A stretch of DNA of 64,000 nucleotides from assembly GCA_019686135.1 (NCBI GenBank), contig JADGHL010000008.1, positions 1 to 64,000 of the forward strand. The letters are read 5' to 3'. The notes below the pieces were generated by a model, which saw only the letters and a list, made by a program, of their open reading frames with translations, did not search any database and was not told where the DNA came from. Positions 1-8,588 of this stretch are shown here, piece after piece. How positions within the stretch are numbered: the stretch's first letter is position 1; each line of letters begins with the position of its first letter. A program made the position numbers and the translations under genes. The DNA is from Myxococcaceae bacterium (GTDB lineage: Bacteria; Myxococcota; Myxococcia; Myxococcales; Myxococcaceae).

Positions 1-1164
1 TCCGCCGGGTGGGTTGGGGAAGGGTTGGGCGCGCTCGAACGCGTGGATCGCTTCCAGGTCGAGGAAGTCGAGCCCGCAGCTCTTGGCGACGTAGACGTCT
101 TTGATGCGGCCCCGCTCGTCGAGGACGACTTGCAGGATCGTGTGGCGATCGCGCGAGCCGTAGATGGAGCCGGTCGGATCGCGCTGGCGCAGCTCGCGGC
201 CCGGATACCAGTTCATCCCGATGCTCTGCTTCACCCGGTTGAAGAAGCTGGCGTACTTCCACTCGCGCGTGTTGAGGAAGGTGCCGTCGCCTTCTTCCAC
301 GTCTTCGAGGTGATCGTTCGGCGCGGCGCCGTTCACGCTGTCCAGCACCGACAGCGTCGGCGTGAGGTTCAACAGGCCCGGCGCACCCGAGCGACCCTTC
401 GAGCCGTCTTCTTTGGCCATCGGATCGCCGTCGTGGATCCGCAGCCGGTTGGAGTTGCCGTGGACTTGCGCGCTCTCCATGCGGTTGGCGACTTTGGGAC
501 CCATCCCCGGCGTGTCGTCCTTCTGCAGCCGGACCTCGTCCCGCCGTTCGATGTCGGGGACCTCCATCGCCAGCTTCTCGGGCTGTGCGTCGCGCAAAGG
601 CCGGTCGTCGTCGCCGAGCCCGTTGTTGCCCGCCTGTTCGGCGTGATCGCCCCTCCCCGGAGCGGTCTTCTCCGGGACGGTGGACGTCCGGCGCGGCATC
701 GCGTTCCGGTAGTATGCGGTCTGGTCCTTCGCTTTCGTCTCTTTGTTCGTCTTGTTGGACGACTCGGCGAGGTACTTCGCGTTCGGATCCTCCTCGCCGT
801 TGCCCGGAGCCACGTCGACGATCTGGCCGTCGGGGATCTTCTCCGGCTCCGGCTTCTTCTCCTCCGGTTCGGCCTTGACAATCTCGGATGGCTCGGGTGC
901 CTTCTGGTCCCGCGTACGGTCCTCTTCGGGCGGACGTTCGCCGCGGTTCTGCGCCCACTGCTCCGCGGTGATCGTCCGCAGCCCCACCGCCTGAAGATCC
1001 CGCGTCGGGGGCCGGACAGGGTTTCTGGGAGCCAGCCAGCCGAGCAGGGCCAGAAGGACCAGCACGCCGAACACGGTCCCGTGTAGCCCGAGCGAGATGA
1101 CGAGCCCCAGGAGTGCCGGCGGCGTCCGTCTCTGGCGTCGGCGTCTCGGCGAGCTCGGAATCAT
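1..1164 (-). CDS. TonB-family energy-transducer-like protein (C-terminus cut by window edge)
   Basis: The reading frame runs open from an ATG at 1164 (a GTG at 1176 is an in-frame alternative just after a stop) to the window edge, giving 388 residues without a stop. A short basic N-terminus is followed by one membrane helix (about residues 15-40, LLGLVISLGLHG...). Next comes a long charged Pro/Glu/Lys-rich linker, then a TonB-type C-terminal fold: FFNRVKQSIGMNWYPG, a central VVLDERGRIKDVYVAKSCG and LDLEAIHAFERAQPFPNPP at the edge. This order (anchor, periplasm-spanning linker, C-terminal domain) is that of TonB proteins, which pass proton-motive-force energy to outer-membrane partners. No ExbB/ExbD genes are visible, so the partner is unknown. 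In myxobacteria similar domains also occur in gliding-machine parts, so a motility role is possible but not shown. Confidence 0.8.
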   Translation of the reverse strand, partial: MIPSSPRRRRQRRTPPALLGLVISLGLHGTVFGVLVLLALLGWLAPRNPVRPPTRDLQAVGLRTITAEQWAQNRGERPPEEDRTRDQKAPEPSEIVKAEPEEKKPEPEKIPDGQIVDVAPGNGEEDPNAKYLAESSNKTNKETKAKDQTAYYRNAMPRRTSTVPEKTAPGRGDHAEQAGNNGLGDDDRPLRDAQPEKLAMEVPDIERRDEVRLQKDDTPGMGPKVANRMESAQVHGNSNRLRIHDGDPMAKEDGSKGRSGAPGLLNLTPTLSVLDSVNGAAPNDHLEDVEEGDGTFLNTREWKYASFFNRVKQSIGMNWYPGRELRQRDPTGSIYGSRDRHTILQVVLDERGRIKDVYVAKSCGLDFLDLEAIHAFERAQPFPNPPGG

Positions 1165-1291
1165 CGTCGCTGGCACGGCCGGATACTAACGCCCCGGACA
1201 TGGGGACGTGTTCCGGACGGCGGCAAACTGGGCACCGCTCGCACGGGCGGCAATCGCATCTCGGGCCACGGTGTCGTCCGTCCCGGGCAGG

Positions 1292-3562
1292 TCAGTAGAT
1301 GTGCGACACCTCGGCGCCGTTGAAATAGTGCCGGAGGATCTCCCGGTAGCTCTGGCCTGCCTCGGCCCGCCCGATGGCGCCGGTCTGGCACATCCCCACG
1401 CCGTGGCCCCAGCCGCCGCCCTTGAAGATCCAGGTGGTGATCTGACCTGCGCCGTCTCGCTCGGTGGAGATCTCGAACATCGCGCTGTTCAGCATCTTGA
1501 AGCGGCGGCGGATGGTGAGCTCGCCGCGCAACTGCGTCGCGCCGTGGTCGCCGGAGATCAAAAGCAGCCGCGCGCGACCGCTCACGCCGCGCTCGGTGAC
1601 CGTCATCGCCATCACGTGACCGACGCCGAGATCGGCGGTGAGCGCGTCGACCTCCGCCTGCGAGAAGCGGCGTTCCCAGCGGTACTTGCCGGGCTGCGAG
1701 AACGTGGAGAGGCGGCACGCGGCCGGCAGCTCCGCGGCGAGGAACTTCGCCAGCTCCTTCGGTGTGGGCTCCTTCCCGGTGGGGGAGATGAAGTCCGGTC
1801 GGCCGCGCAGGTTCGGATCGGGCGGGCCGCCCCAGACGACGTCGTTGTCCTCGGTGTGGCCGCCGCACACGGCGCTGTAGACCGAGTCGACCAGGCGGCC
1901 GTCCTTCCCGAAGAGCGCTTCGCCCCGGGTCTGTTCGACCGCGAGGTTGGTGGAGGGCGCCTCGCCGGAGAGGCCCTTGTAGACGGCGCAGTGCTGCTCG
2001 GCGCAGAGCAGGTACGGGTCGGCGAGGTGCTTCTGGCCGATCTTCGCCAGCACCTCGCCGCGCGCGGTCACCGCCTGCGCCTTGAGGGCCTCGAGGTGCG
2101 CGCTGGCGAAGATCTCAGAAGGCACCAGCCCCTTGAGCAGCTCTTCCAGCTTCACCAGGTTCACCACCGCCAGGTCGCCAAAGCGATCGACGGTGAAGCG
2201 CAACCCGCCGCGAAAGGCTCGGTCCTGGAACCCGTGGAACGCGTAGCCCACCCCGTACTCGACCTGACGCACGTCGAAGGGCTCCCCGCCGGGCGTCTCC
2301 GCTTCGATCAGGTCCTCGCCGACCGCGGCCACGCTCCCGTTCTCGTCCAGGAGCTCGAGAATCCCCGTGGCCGGGGCTTCCAGCTCGTCGAACAGGCTCG
2401 TGCGGACGCCGTAGCTGCGGACCAGCTCCGACTGCTTTTGCAGGGCCTGCTCCGGCGTGAAGCTTCCTTCGAGAAGGAGCAGGTGCCTGCGGTTGTCCAC
2501 GACCTTTCCGGCGATCGCGTAGACCGATCCGAGCTGCTGCACCTGCACCGCGATCCCGCGCGCCGCCCACTCGGCCTGCGCCCGCTTGAGCCCTTCGCGA
2601 TCGTCGAACGCCAGCTCGGCCAGCTGCACGCGCGTGGCGATCCGCGCCGGCCGGCTCTTTGTGATCCGCACGCGGAAGGTCGTTCCCGCCGGCGCGTCCA
2701 CGGTCTTCTCCACTTCGCCATGGACGTAGAGCCGCATCCGGCCACGCGCGGAGAAGGTGACCTCGCGCTGGTGCTCCATCAGGCGGATCGGCACCACCGG
2801 CTCGCCACCGCGGAAGTCCAGCCGTTTGGAGTAGAGCGAGGTGCGCGCGTCGTTCGGCGGAGGCGGCAGCTCGAGCGCACCGGCGAGGGCGTCCGCGGTG
2901 TCCGCTCCGTCGCGCGTGGCGCGCGCGGGGACCACGGTCGTTGTTGAAGCGCTGCGCGAGTCATCGTCCCGAGTGGTGGGCCGGGCGACGGTGGTCGCGC
3001 TCGCAGCGGCATCGGAACGTGGGTCCCGACGGGTGGGCTGGAGATCGGCCGCCCTTCTCGCCGTAGCGCCGAGGGTCGCGGTCGCTGTGGCGCCGGGGGC
3101 TGCATCCCGAGGACCGGTCCGCAAAGCGGTGCTGGCGTCGGAGTGTTGGTTCCCAGCGCTGGGCTGGCGATCCGCCGCCGTGCTCGCCGTGGCGCCGGCG
3201 CGGTCTTCCTGAGTGCTGGTTCGGGAGGCGAGAGTCGCTGTCTCCGTGGCGCCGGAGCGTTCACCCCGAGGAGCCGGCCCGAAGGCGGCAGTCGTAACCG
3301 TGCCGATGCCGGAACCTTCACCCCGAGTGGTCGGCTTGAGGTCGGCCGCCGGGCTCGCCGTAGCGCCGGCTCGTTCGTACCGAGTGGTGTGGTGGCGGTC
3401 GGCCGCTGCGCTCGCTGAAGCGCCGATGCCTGCGTCGCTGGTCGTGGTCGCATTCAAGCCGGACCCTTCATCCCGGGTGATCGCGCCGGAGTGCGCGGGC
3501 GATGCAGGGTGGGCACAGGCGGCGGCGACGAAGGACGCGAAGGCGAGGACGATGAGCCGCAC
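1292..3562 (-). CDS. SpoIID/LytB-domain lipoprotein with a 19-residue repeat region
   Basis: The 756-residue reading starts at the GTG giving MRLIVLAFASFVAAAC, a lipoprotein signal with Cys16 as acylation site; a GTG at 3583 is in frame but would spoil the signal. Residues about 26-230 are a low-complexity Ala/Thr/Arg/Asp stretch with a 19-residue period. After a Pro-rich hinge come beta-rich repeats (residues about 240-430) and a SpoIID domain: LVPSEIFASAHLEALKAQAV, then GGGWGHGVGMCQTGA near the C-terminus. SpoIID domains are lytic transglycosylases acting on glycan strands lacking stem peptides. In non-sporulating bacteria they are envelope proteins of cell separation or spore-wall work. 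The gene is downstream of, and on the same strand as, tRNA-Cys, which has its own terminator. Confidence 0.85.
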   Translation of the reverse strand: MRLIVLAFASFVAAACAHPASPAHSGAITRDEGSGLNATTTSDAGIGASASAAADRHHTTRYERAGATASPAADLKPTTRGEGSGIGTVTTAAFGPAPRGERSGATETATLASRTSTQEDRAGATASTAADRQPSAGNQHSDASTALRTGPRDAAPGATATATLGATARRAADLQPTRRDPRSDAAASATTVARPTTRDDDSRSASTTTVVPARATRDGADTADALAGALELPPPPNDARTSLYSKRLDFRGGEPVVPIRLMEHQREVTFSARGRMRLYVHGEVEKTVDAPAGTTFRVRITKSRPARIATRVQLAELAFDDREGLKRAQAEWAARGIAVQVQQLGSVYAIAGKVVDNRRHLLLLEGSFTPEQALQKQSELVRSYGVRTSLFDELEAPATGILELLDENGSVAAVGEDLIEAETPGGEPFDVRQVEYGVGYAFHGFQDRAFRGGLRFTVDRFGDLAVVNLVKLEELLKGLVPSEIFASAHLEALKAQAVTARGEVLAKIGQKHLADPYLLCAEQHCAVYKGLSGEAPSTNLAVEQTRGEALFGKDGRLVDSVYSAVCGGHTEDNDVVWGGPPDPNLRGRPDFISPTGKEPTPKELAKFLAAELPAACRLSTFSQPGKYRWERRFSQAEVDALTADLGVGHVMAMTVTERGVSGRARLLLISGDHGATQLRGELTIRRRFKMLNSAMFEISTERDGAGQITTWIFKGGGWGHGVGMCQTGAIGRAEAGQSYREILRHYFNGAEVSHIY
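2873..3487 (-). repeat. 57-bp imperfect tandem repeat encoding a 19-residue unit
   Basis: Within the SpoIID-domain gene about ten units of 57 bp follow one another. Example units are HHTTRYERAGATASPAADL, KPTTRGEGSGIGTVTTAAF, GPAPRGERSGATETATLAS and RTSTQEDRAGATASTAADR. Spacing is exact between conserved CCGAGTGG blocks at 3323 and 3380. Only one unit departs from the 19-residue register. The frame is kept throughout, so it is translated as a flexible spacer between the lipid anchor and the enzyme domain. Confidence 0.8.
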
Positions 3563-3615
3563 GGCGTGCGAAGGGTAGCCCACGGCGCAACCTTGCCCGC
3601 AATCTGGTCGCCGCA

Positions 3616-3646
3616 AACAAAAAAGCCCGACGCGGAGGCGTCGGGC
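3616..3646 (-). terminator. Rho-independent terminator of tRNA-Cys
   Basis: A 9-bp perfect stem, gcccgacgc (3625-3633) with gcgtcgggc (3638-3646), has a 4-base loop. On the minus strand it is followed by a run of six T residues and then GTTT. It lies a few bases after the tRNA 3' end. Confidence 0.92.
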
Positions 3647-3651
3647 GGAAG

Positions 3652-3723
3652 AGGCGCCACCCGGATTTGAACCGGGGAATGAGGGTTTTGCAGACCCTTG
3701 CCTTACCACTTGGCTATGGCGCC
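3652..3723 (-). tRNA. tRNA-Cys (anticodon GCA)
   Basis: The minus strand folds as a cloverleaf: acceptor GGCGCCA pairs with TGGCGCC, the anticodon stem AGGGT/ACCCT encloses CTGCAAA (anticodon GCA), and the T-arm is CCCGG-TTCAAAT-CCGGG. The discriminator is U, as is usual for tRNA-Cys. CCA is not encoded. It is a single-gene unit with its own promoter and terminator. Confidence 0.96.
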
Positions 3724-3742
3724 GGAACAAGGAGGCGCGCGA

Positions 3743-3771
3743 CTTATATGAGCGCGATCTCCGACGGTCAA
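3743..3771 (-). promoter_or_regulatory. Sigma-70 promoter of tRNA-Cys
   Basis: On the minus strand, TTGACC (3766-3771) and TATAAG (3743-3748) are separated by exactly 17 bases. They sit about 20 bases upstream of the tRNA 5' end and match housekeeping promoter rules closely. Confidence 0.85.
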
Positions 3772-3850
3772 GGCAACGCGAACGACGCGCGTGTCGGCCG
3801 GCGCCTGACCGCTGTCTGATATGGACGTCAACCCGGATCAGGGAGCGTCC

Positions 3851-5002
3851 ATGCTGAGCGGCTACGGCGTCTACCAGGAGGAGCACCAGGCGTTCCGGCG
3901 CATGGTGCGTGAGGTGATCGCGAAGGAGCTGCGGCCCTTCGCGCGGGAGTGGGAGGCGGCCGGCGAGTTCCCGCGGTCGCTCTTCACCCGCTTCGGCGAG
4001 CTGGGCTTCTTCGGCCTCAAGTACCCGGAGGCGTACGGCGGGACGAACGCCGGGGAGCTGTACGAGGCGGTGCTGCTCGAGGAGCTGGGGCGCTGTGGTT
4101 CGGGCGGCGTGGCGGCGGGCCTGGGCGCGCAGTTCACCATCGCCACCGGACCGATCCACCTGTACGGGACCGACGAGCAGAAGCGGCGCTTCCTCGCTCC
4201 GGCGATCCGCGGCCAGAAGATCGGCGCGCTGGGCATCACCGAGCCCGATGCCGGCAGCGACGTGGCCGGCATCCAAACCACCGCGCGGCGCGACGGCACG
4301 CACTACGTCGTCAACGGCGCCAAGACGTACATCACCAACGGCGTGCGCGCGGACTTCGTCGTGCTGGCGGTGAAGACAGATCCATCCGCCGGGCAGCGTG
4401 GGCTGTCGCTGTTGATCGTGGAGAAGGGCACGCCCGGCTTCACGGTGGCAAAGAAGCTCGACAAGCTCGGCTGGCGCGCCTCGGACACGGCCGAGCTCTT
4501 GTTCGAGGACTGCCGCGTGCCGGCGGAGAACCTTTTGGGAGAACCGGGGCAGGGGTTCGCGCAGATCCTCGGCAACTTCCAGTGGGAGCGCCTCTCGCTC
4601 GCGCTCGGCGCGCTGGGCGCGGCGGAGGAGGTGCTGGAGACGACGATCGAGTACGTCAAGCAGCGCCGCGCCTTCGGGCAGACCGTGAGCGCCTTCCAGG
4701 TGGTGCGCCACCGCCTCGCGGAGATGGCCACCGACCTCGAGGCCGCGCGGCAGCTCACGTACCACGCGCTCCGCCTGCACGTCGGCGGCCAGTACGCCAT
4801 CGCCCAGACCTCGATGGCGAAGAAGGTCGCCACCGAGATGTGCTGCCGGATCACCGACCAGGCACTGCAGCTGCACGGCGGCGCGGGCTACATGAAGGAA
4901 TTCGACATCGAGCGGCACTGGCGCGACGCGCGGCTGGGGCCGATCGGCGGCGGGACCAGCGAGATCATGAACGAGATCATCGCAAAGCAGCTGGGGCTGT
5001 AG
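3851..5002 (+). CDS. Acyl-CoA dehydrogenase
   Basis: This is a 383-residue FAD-dependent acyl-CoA dehydrogenase that would oxidise acyl-CoA at the alpha-beta bond and pass electrons to ETF. Family blocks are present: the middle-domain signature LGITEPDAGSDVAG, NGAKTYITNG, the C-terminal QLHGGAGYMKEFDIERHWRD and GGGTSEIMNEIIAKQLGL. The position that holds the catalytic Glu in medium-chain enzymes is Gly here. A Glu in QWERLSLALG (residue about 246) aligns with the base of isovaleryl/long-chain types, so a branched-chain or long-chain substrate is likelier. ATG 3851 is preferred because GGGAG lies 6-7 bases upstream; an ATG at 3821 is in frame. It stands alone, divergent from tRNA-Cys. Confidence 0.92.
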   Translation: MLSGYGVYQEEHQAFRRMVREVIAKELRPFAREWEAAGEFPRSLFTRFGELGFFGLKYPEAYGGTNAGELYEAVLLEELGRCGSGGVAAGLGAQFTIATGPIHLYGTDEQKRRFLAPAIRGQKIGALGITEPDAGSDVAGIQTTARRDGTHYVVNGAKTYITNGVRADFVVLAVKTDPSAGQRGLSLLIVEKGTPGFTVAKKLDKLGWRASDTAELLFEDCRVPAENLLGEPGQGFAQILGNFQWERLSLALGALGAAEEVLETTIEYVKQRRAFGQTVSAFQVVRHRLAEMATDLEAARQLTYHALRLHVGGQYAIAQTSMAKKVATEMCCRITDQALQLHGGAGYMKEFDIERHWRDARLGPIGGGTSEIMNEIIAKQLGL

Positions 5003-5045
5003 AGCCGCGGTGCAATTTGCGCGGGCCCGGGGCAGACTCGCGCGC

Positions 5046-5531
5046 ATGCTCACCGTACGCCGCATGGCGCAGGCGGATCTGGAACGCGTCGCTCAGCTCT
5101 CCGGGCAGCTCGGATATCCGGTCGCTCTGAGCGCCCTGGACGATCGCTTCGCGCGCATCGCCTCCGACCCGCGCCAGGCGCTCTTCGTGGCTGAGGACGC
5201 CGGGCGCGTCATCGGGTGGATCCACGTCCACCCGCAGGTTCTGCTCGAGAGCGGGTCCTTCGCGGAGATCGGCGGCCTGGTCGTGGACGCGTCGGTGCGG
5301 CGCAGCGGAGCGGGGCGCGCGCTGGTAGCGGAGGCCGAGCGCTTCGCCCGGACGCACGGCTTTGTACGCCTGTGCGTGCGCTCCAACGTGGCTCGGGTGG
5401 AGGCGCACGCGTTCTATCCGGCGCTCGGCTTCAAGCGCCTGAAGACCCAGCACGTCTACGAAAAAGCGCTCAGCGATGAGCGCTCCGGCGCCGGGCCAGA
5501 ACGCCCAGCCCCGCGAGCGCGAACAGCGTGA
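5046..5531 (+). CDS. GNAT-family N-acetyltransferase
   Basis: This is a 161-residue single-domain acetyltransferase starting MLTVRRMAQADLERV. The acetyl-CoA-binding core is visible as IGGLVVDASVRRSGAGRALV (the R/Q-x-x-G-x-G/A loop). It is followed by VRSNVARVEAHAFYPALGFKR, the usual last strand and helix. An in-frame ATG at 5010 would add a non-conserved leader. The substrate cannot be read from sequence. The last 62 bases overlap the convergent end of the neighbouring protease gene, so the two stops lie inside each other's reading frames. Confidence 0.88.
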   Translation: MLTVRRMAQADLERVAQLSGQLGYPVALSALDDRFARIASDPRQALFVAEDAGRVIGWIHVHPQVLLESGSFAEIGGLVVDASVRRSGAGRALVAEAERFARTHGFVRLCVRSNVARVEAHAFYPALGFKRLKTQHVYEKALSDERSGAGPERPAPRARTA

Positions 5532-7962
5532 GCGACGGATCCGTTGCGCTGCAGCCGCAGCCTGCGCTCGCGCCCAGCTCCGCGCTGCCGCCCTCCGGCT
5601 GGATCGCCGCGAGCGTGCCGCCCTGAGGGAGCCCGGTCTCGCCGCCGTCCGGAGTGCCCGCGTCCACGCCGGCGTCAGCCGCGCAGCCTTCGCCCTTCAC
5701 GAAGGTGACCTGGACGTCCTGGAGCACGGCGCCCTCCGCGCTGCCCAGCGTGAAGTACAGGTCCTCGCCGCAAGCGACGTCCACCGTCGCGGTCGCGGCC
5801 AGCGACTGCCCAGCGCCGAGCGTGAACGGCACCGTCTGGTCCGCGTTGTTCTCGAGCTTCGTGCCAGTGCGGACGAAGCTCACCGGTTCGCCCTGCTTCA
5901 CGAGGAGCCGGATCTGCGGCGCGCCGAAGGGACCACCGCCCTGGACCTTGCCGCTCACGCTCAGGCGCGTGGCGCCGTCCGGGAGGCGGAGCTTCATCTG
6001 ATACGGCCCGGGGACGATCGTCCCACTCGCCAGCCCCGCCTGCTGCGCGCTGCCGATGCCGTAGTACGGCCGCGGTCCGGTGGCGGAGGTCACGTCCAGG
6101 ACTTTCGAGCAGTTGGTCACGCCGCGCGCGTCGAAGATGGCCCGCATCTTCGCGTCGGCGTCGGGCACGGAGGGGAACGCCAGCTTCAGGTGGTTGGCGA
6201 TGATCTCCGCCGCCTGCGCGAAGTCGGTCTTCGGGGTCATCGAGACCAGCGCGGCGTAGATCGCCGCGTCGAAGGTGTCGCCGAGGTCCTGACCCTGGAA
6301 CAGCTCGGTGCGCGCCTGCCACAGGGCGCCGGTGAAGTGCTGGCTGTCCTGGTGGACCTCGCCCCACAGCACGTCCGGACAGGCGAAGTCGTTGGACAGG
6401 TTCCGCAGGCCGTTCTCGGTGCCCGGCATGAGCGCGGCGAGCCGGGGGCCGACGTACTCGCCGATCACCGGGTTGCGTCCGAACGCAGCGGCGAAGAAGT
6501 CGGCGATCCCTTCGTGCAGCGCTCCGCCCTCGTTGTTGCCGGACCTCGAGTCGATCGTGAACGAGTCGAACGCCGCGGTGGCGTAGATGACCCCGTGGCC
6601 GAACTCGTGCCAGTACACCGGCGCGTCGTAGCCGAAGTCCGCGGTCTGGCCCTGGAAGATGAAGAGCGCATCGGTGTCGAACGACAGCTCGGGCACGAGG
6701 AGCTGTTCGAAGTTCTCGCGCGCCATGTAGGCCGCGTTGTCGGTGCGGACGAGGTGGTCGCCGATGATGCCGCCCGCGCCGAAGCCGTAGTAGGGGATGA
6801 GCACGTTGCTCCACACGGCCATCCGCTTGCCGGCCTTCTCGTCCCGCGTCTGGAACGGCGGGAGGTTCTCCTCCGGGAAGAGCGGTTGGGCGGCGGTCGA
6901 GAGCCGGCGCACGAAGTCGTAGACGTTGTTGACGTGGAAGAAAGCGTGGACCTCGGAGAACTCGTCGGTGTCGGCGGGTTCCGACTGGGACGCGTACTGC
7001 GAGGGCGCGGGCGGATCGACCGGGGTGTAGACGAAGTCGCCGGACGGATGGACGCCGGGATCGTTGCTGGCCCGCTGCATGCGATCGCACACCGCCACGT
7101 CATAGGGCACCTGGGTGCCGAAGAAGCTCAGCATCCCCTGGGCGCGCTTCGGCGCCGCGCCGCTTCCGGTGGCGCAGCCGGCGTTCACGCAGCAGTTCCA
7201 GCTGACGATCTGATCGCCAAAGAGCGTGTGGGTGGTGGCGTGCTCGGGGCCGAAGTGGGTGAGCGTCACCGGCTGCGTGGGAGTGACCCCGACCCCGTGC
7301 TGCAGATCGCCCGGCGAGTTGAGGTACGCCTGCGCGTCCTCGGCTGCGTGGAATGCGCGGTCCTCGGTGAAGAGGATCTCCCCGGTCTGTGCGTCCACGC
7401 CGAGGTACCAGTTCCGGGTCAGATCCAGCGTGGGTACCCAGACGAGGTAGCCCGCTCGGAGCTCGTCCCCCAGAATGAAGTAGCGGCGCGTCACTCCGCC
7501 GTAGGGGCGGTCGTCCTTCGTGCGCAGCGCGAACGGTGTGGCCAGCGACGCCCGGTCCCAGGCCTCGAGCGCGCTCAGGCGCCACACCGACTGGGCCTGC
7601 GTGTACGGCACCACTGACGAGGCGAGCTGCACGACCCGGCGCCGTGCGTCCACGGTGACCGTCACCACCGCGCCCTCCACGTCGATGCCGCCCACCTGCT
7701 GCTTCATCCGGAACGTCGCGCCGAAGCGGGTCCCGAACGGCTCGGCGGGCGAGAGCGTGGAGGTGGGCGGGAGCTTCAGCTCGGCGGCGTGGGCCAGCGC
7801 GAAGCTGCGGGCCGCATCGGCGAGAGGACCTTGCAAAGGCGCGGAGAGGTTTCCGGTCGCCAGCTCGACGGCGCCGCGGGCGGAGACGGTGGTGTTGGGC
7901 AGGGTGGGGCCCGTCGTGGCGGCGGCGAGCACAATCGAAAGCAGCGCAGGGGTGCAGAGCAT
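5470..7962 (-). CDS. Secreted M4/M36-like zinc metalloprotease with MYXO-CTERM tail
   Basis: The protein has 830 residues. MLCTPALLSIVLAAATTG is a signal peptide; an upstream in-frame ATG at 8010 would place Arg-rich residues before it. An N-terminal propeptide-like region (FTP/PepSY style, residues about 30-220) precedes the catalytic domain with zinc motif HEFGH (residues 452-456) and a downstream EGIAD (Glu484), the gluzincin arrangement. A beta-sandwich follows, then an Asp-Gly-rich linker and the MYXO-CTERM sequence: GCGCS, a hydrophobic helix and ARRRSAHR. That tail marks proteins for processing and surface sorting in myxobacteria. The likely role is extracellular protein degradation during predation. 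Its 3' end overlaps the convergent acetyltransferase gene. Confidence 0.9.
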   Translation of the reverse strand: MLCTPALLSIVLAAATTGPTLPNTTVSARGAVELATGNLSAPLQGPLADAARSFALAHAAELKLPPTSTLSPAEPFGTRFGATFRMKQQVGGIDVEGAVVTVTVDARRRVVQLASSVVPYTQAQSVWRLSALEAWDRASLATPFALRTKDDRPYGGVTRRYFILGDELRAGYLVWVPTLDLTRNWYLGVDAQTGEILFTEDRAFHAAEDAQAYLNSPGDLQHGVGVTPTQPVTLTHFGPEHATTHTLFGDQIVSWNCCVNAGCATGSGAAPKRAQGMLSFFGTQVPYDVAVCDRMQRASNDPGVHPSGDFVYTPVDPPAPSQYASQSEPADTDEFSEVHAFFHVNNVYDFVRRLSTAAQPLFPEENLPPFQTRDEKAGKRMAVWSNVLIPYYGFGAGGIIGDHLVRTDNAAYMARENFEQLLVPELSFDTDALFIFQGQTADFGYDAPVYWHEFGHGVIYATAAFDSFTIDSRSGNNEGGALHEGIADFFAAAFGRNPVIGEYVGPRLAALMPGTENGLRNLSNDFACPDVLWGEVHQDSQHFTGALWQARTELFQGQDLGDTFDAAIYAALVSMTPKTDFAQAAEIIANHLKLAFPSVPDADAKMRAIFDARGVTNCSKVLDVTSATGPRPYYGIGSAQQAGLASGTIVPGPYQMKLRLPDGATRLSVSGKVQGGGPFGAPQIRLLVKQGEPVSFVRTGTKLENNADQTVPFTLGAGQSLAATATVDVACGEDLYFTLGSAEGAVLQDVQVTFVKGEGCAADAGVDAGTPDGGETGLPQGGTLAAIQPEGGSAELGASAGCGCSATDPSLTLFALAGLGVLARRRSAHR

Positions 7963-8135
7963 GGTTCGGCTCCGGCGCCGGGGGTGGGACCGGCCCGGAG
8001 GGCGGCGCACACTACCAGCATCGCGCCGGGCGAACGAGCGCCGCGCTCACCAGCCGGCCGGGCGCAACGGAAGGCGGCGCGCGCGGCGCGGACTAGGGGC
8101 GCGGCGAAGGCGGTTACGGCCTTTGGAGGCCGCTG

Positions 8136-8537
8136 ATGGAACCGTCCGTAGCAGCGTGGGACCTCGTCGAACGCCTGGGCGATGACGAGGTGGTGGTGGT
8201 GGACATTCGAAGGCCGGAGGACTCGCGGCGGGTGCCGCTGCAGATCCCGGGTGCCATCCGGATGACCCTCCAGGAGATCCACGACAGCCCCCACACGCTT
8301 CCGGACGACGAGTTGATCGTCCTGTACGACGGCGACGGCGGGTTCCTCGCGCGGCGCGCGCTGCGCATCCTCCAACTCGCCGGCCGCTCCGCGGCGATCC
8401 TCGAAGGCGGGCTGCAGAAGTGGCTCTCCGGGGGCTACCCGACCGAGACGGTGCGCACTCGGTACGTGCGGTTCGACGACGACGAGGACCGTGACGCTGC
8501 CGTGACCTTCGAGGCGTCGATGGGCGACGGCCAGTAA
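8136..8537 (+). CDS. Rhodanese-like domain protein lacking the catalytic cysteine
   Basis: This 133-residue protein has the rhodanese fold pattern: VVVVDIRRPEDSRRVPLQIPGAIRM, then ELIVLYDGDGGFLARRALRIL and ILEGGLQKWLSGGYP. In active rhodaneses the loop after the central strand starts with Cys; here it reads YDGDGGF with Asp in its place. A sulfurtransferase reaction is therefore unlikely, and a binding or regulatory role is the better inference. It is followed after 51 bases by asd on the same strand. Confidence 0.82.
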   Translation: MEPSVAAWDLVERLGDDEVVVVDIRRPEDSRRVPLQIPGAIRMTLQEIHDSPHTLPDDELIVLYDGDGGFLARRALRILQLAGRSAAILEGGLQKWLSGGYPTETVRTRYVRFDDDEDRDAAVTFEASMGDGQ

Positions 8538-8588
8538 CCCCGCGCGGCGAACCATGGTATGGGCCCGCCCGCACGGGAGACCTCTGCA

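Noticed and set aside
25-1086. 353-residue plus-strand frame at the window start
   Set aside because: The opposite strand encodes an open TonB-like protein with anchor, linker and C-terminal domain running to the window edge.
3563-5065. Upstream extension of the SpoIID-domain frame through tRNA-Cys and the acyl-CoA dehydrogenase
   Set aside because: It would translate a tRNA and its terminator and run antisense to a certain gene. The lipoprotein signal at 3562 is the proper start.
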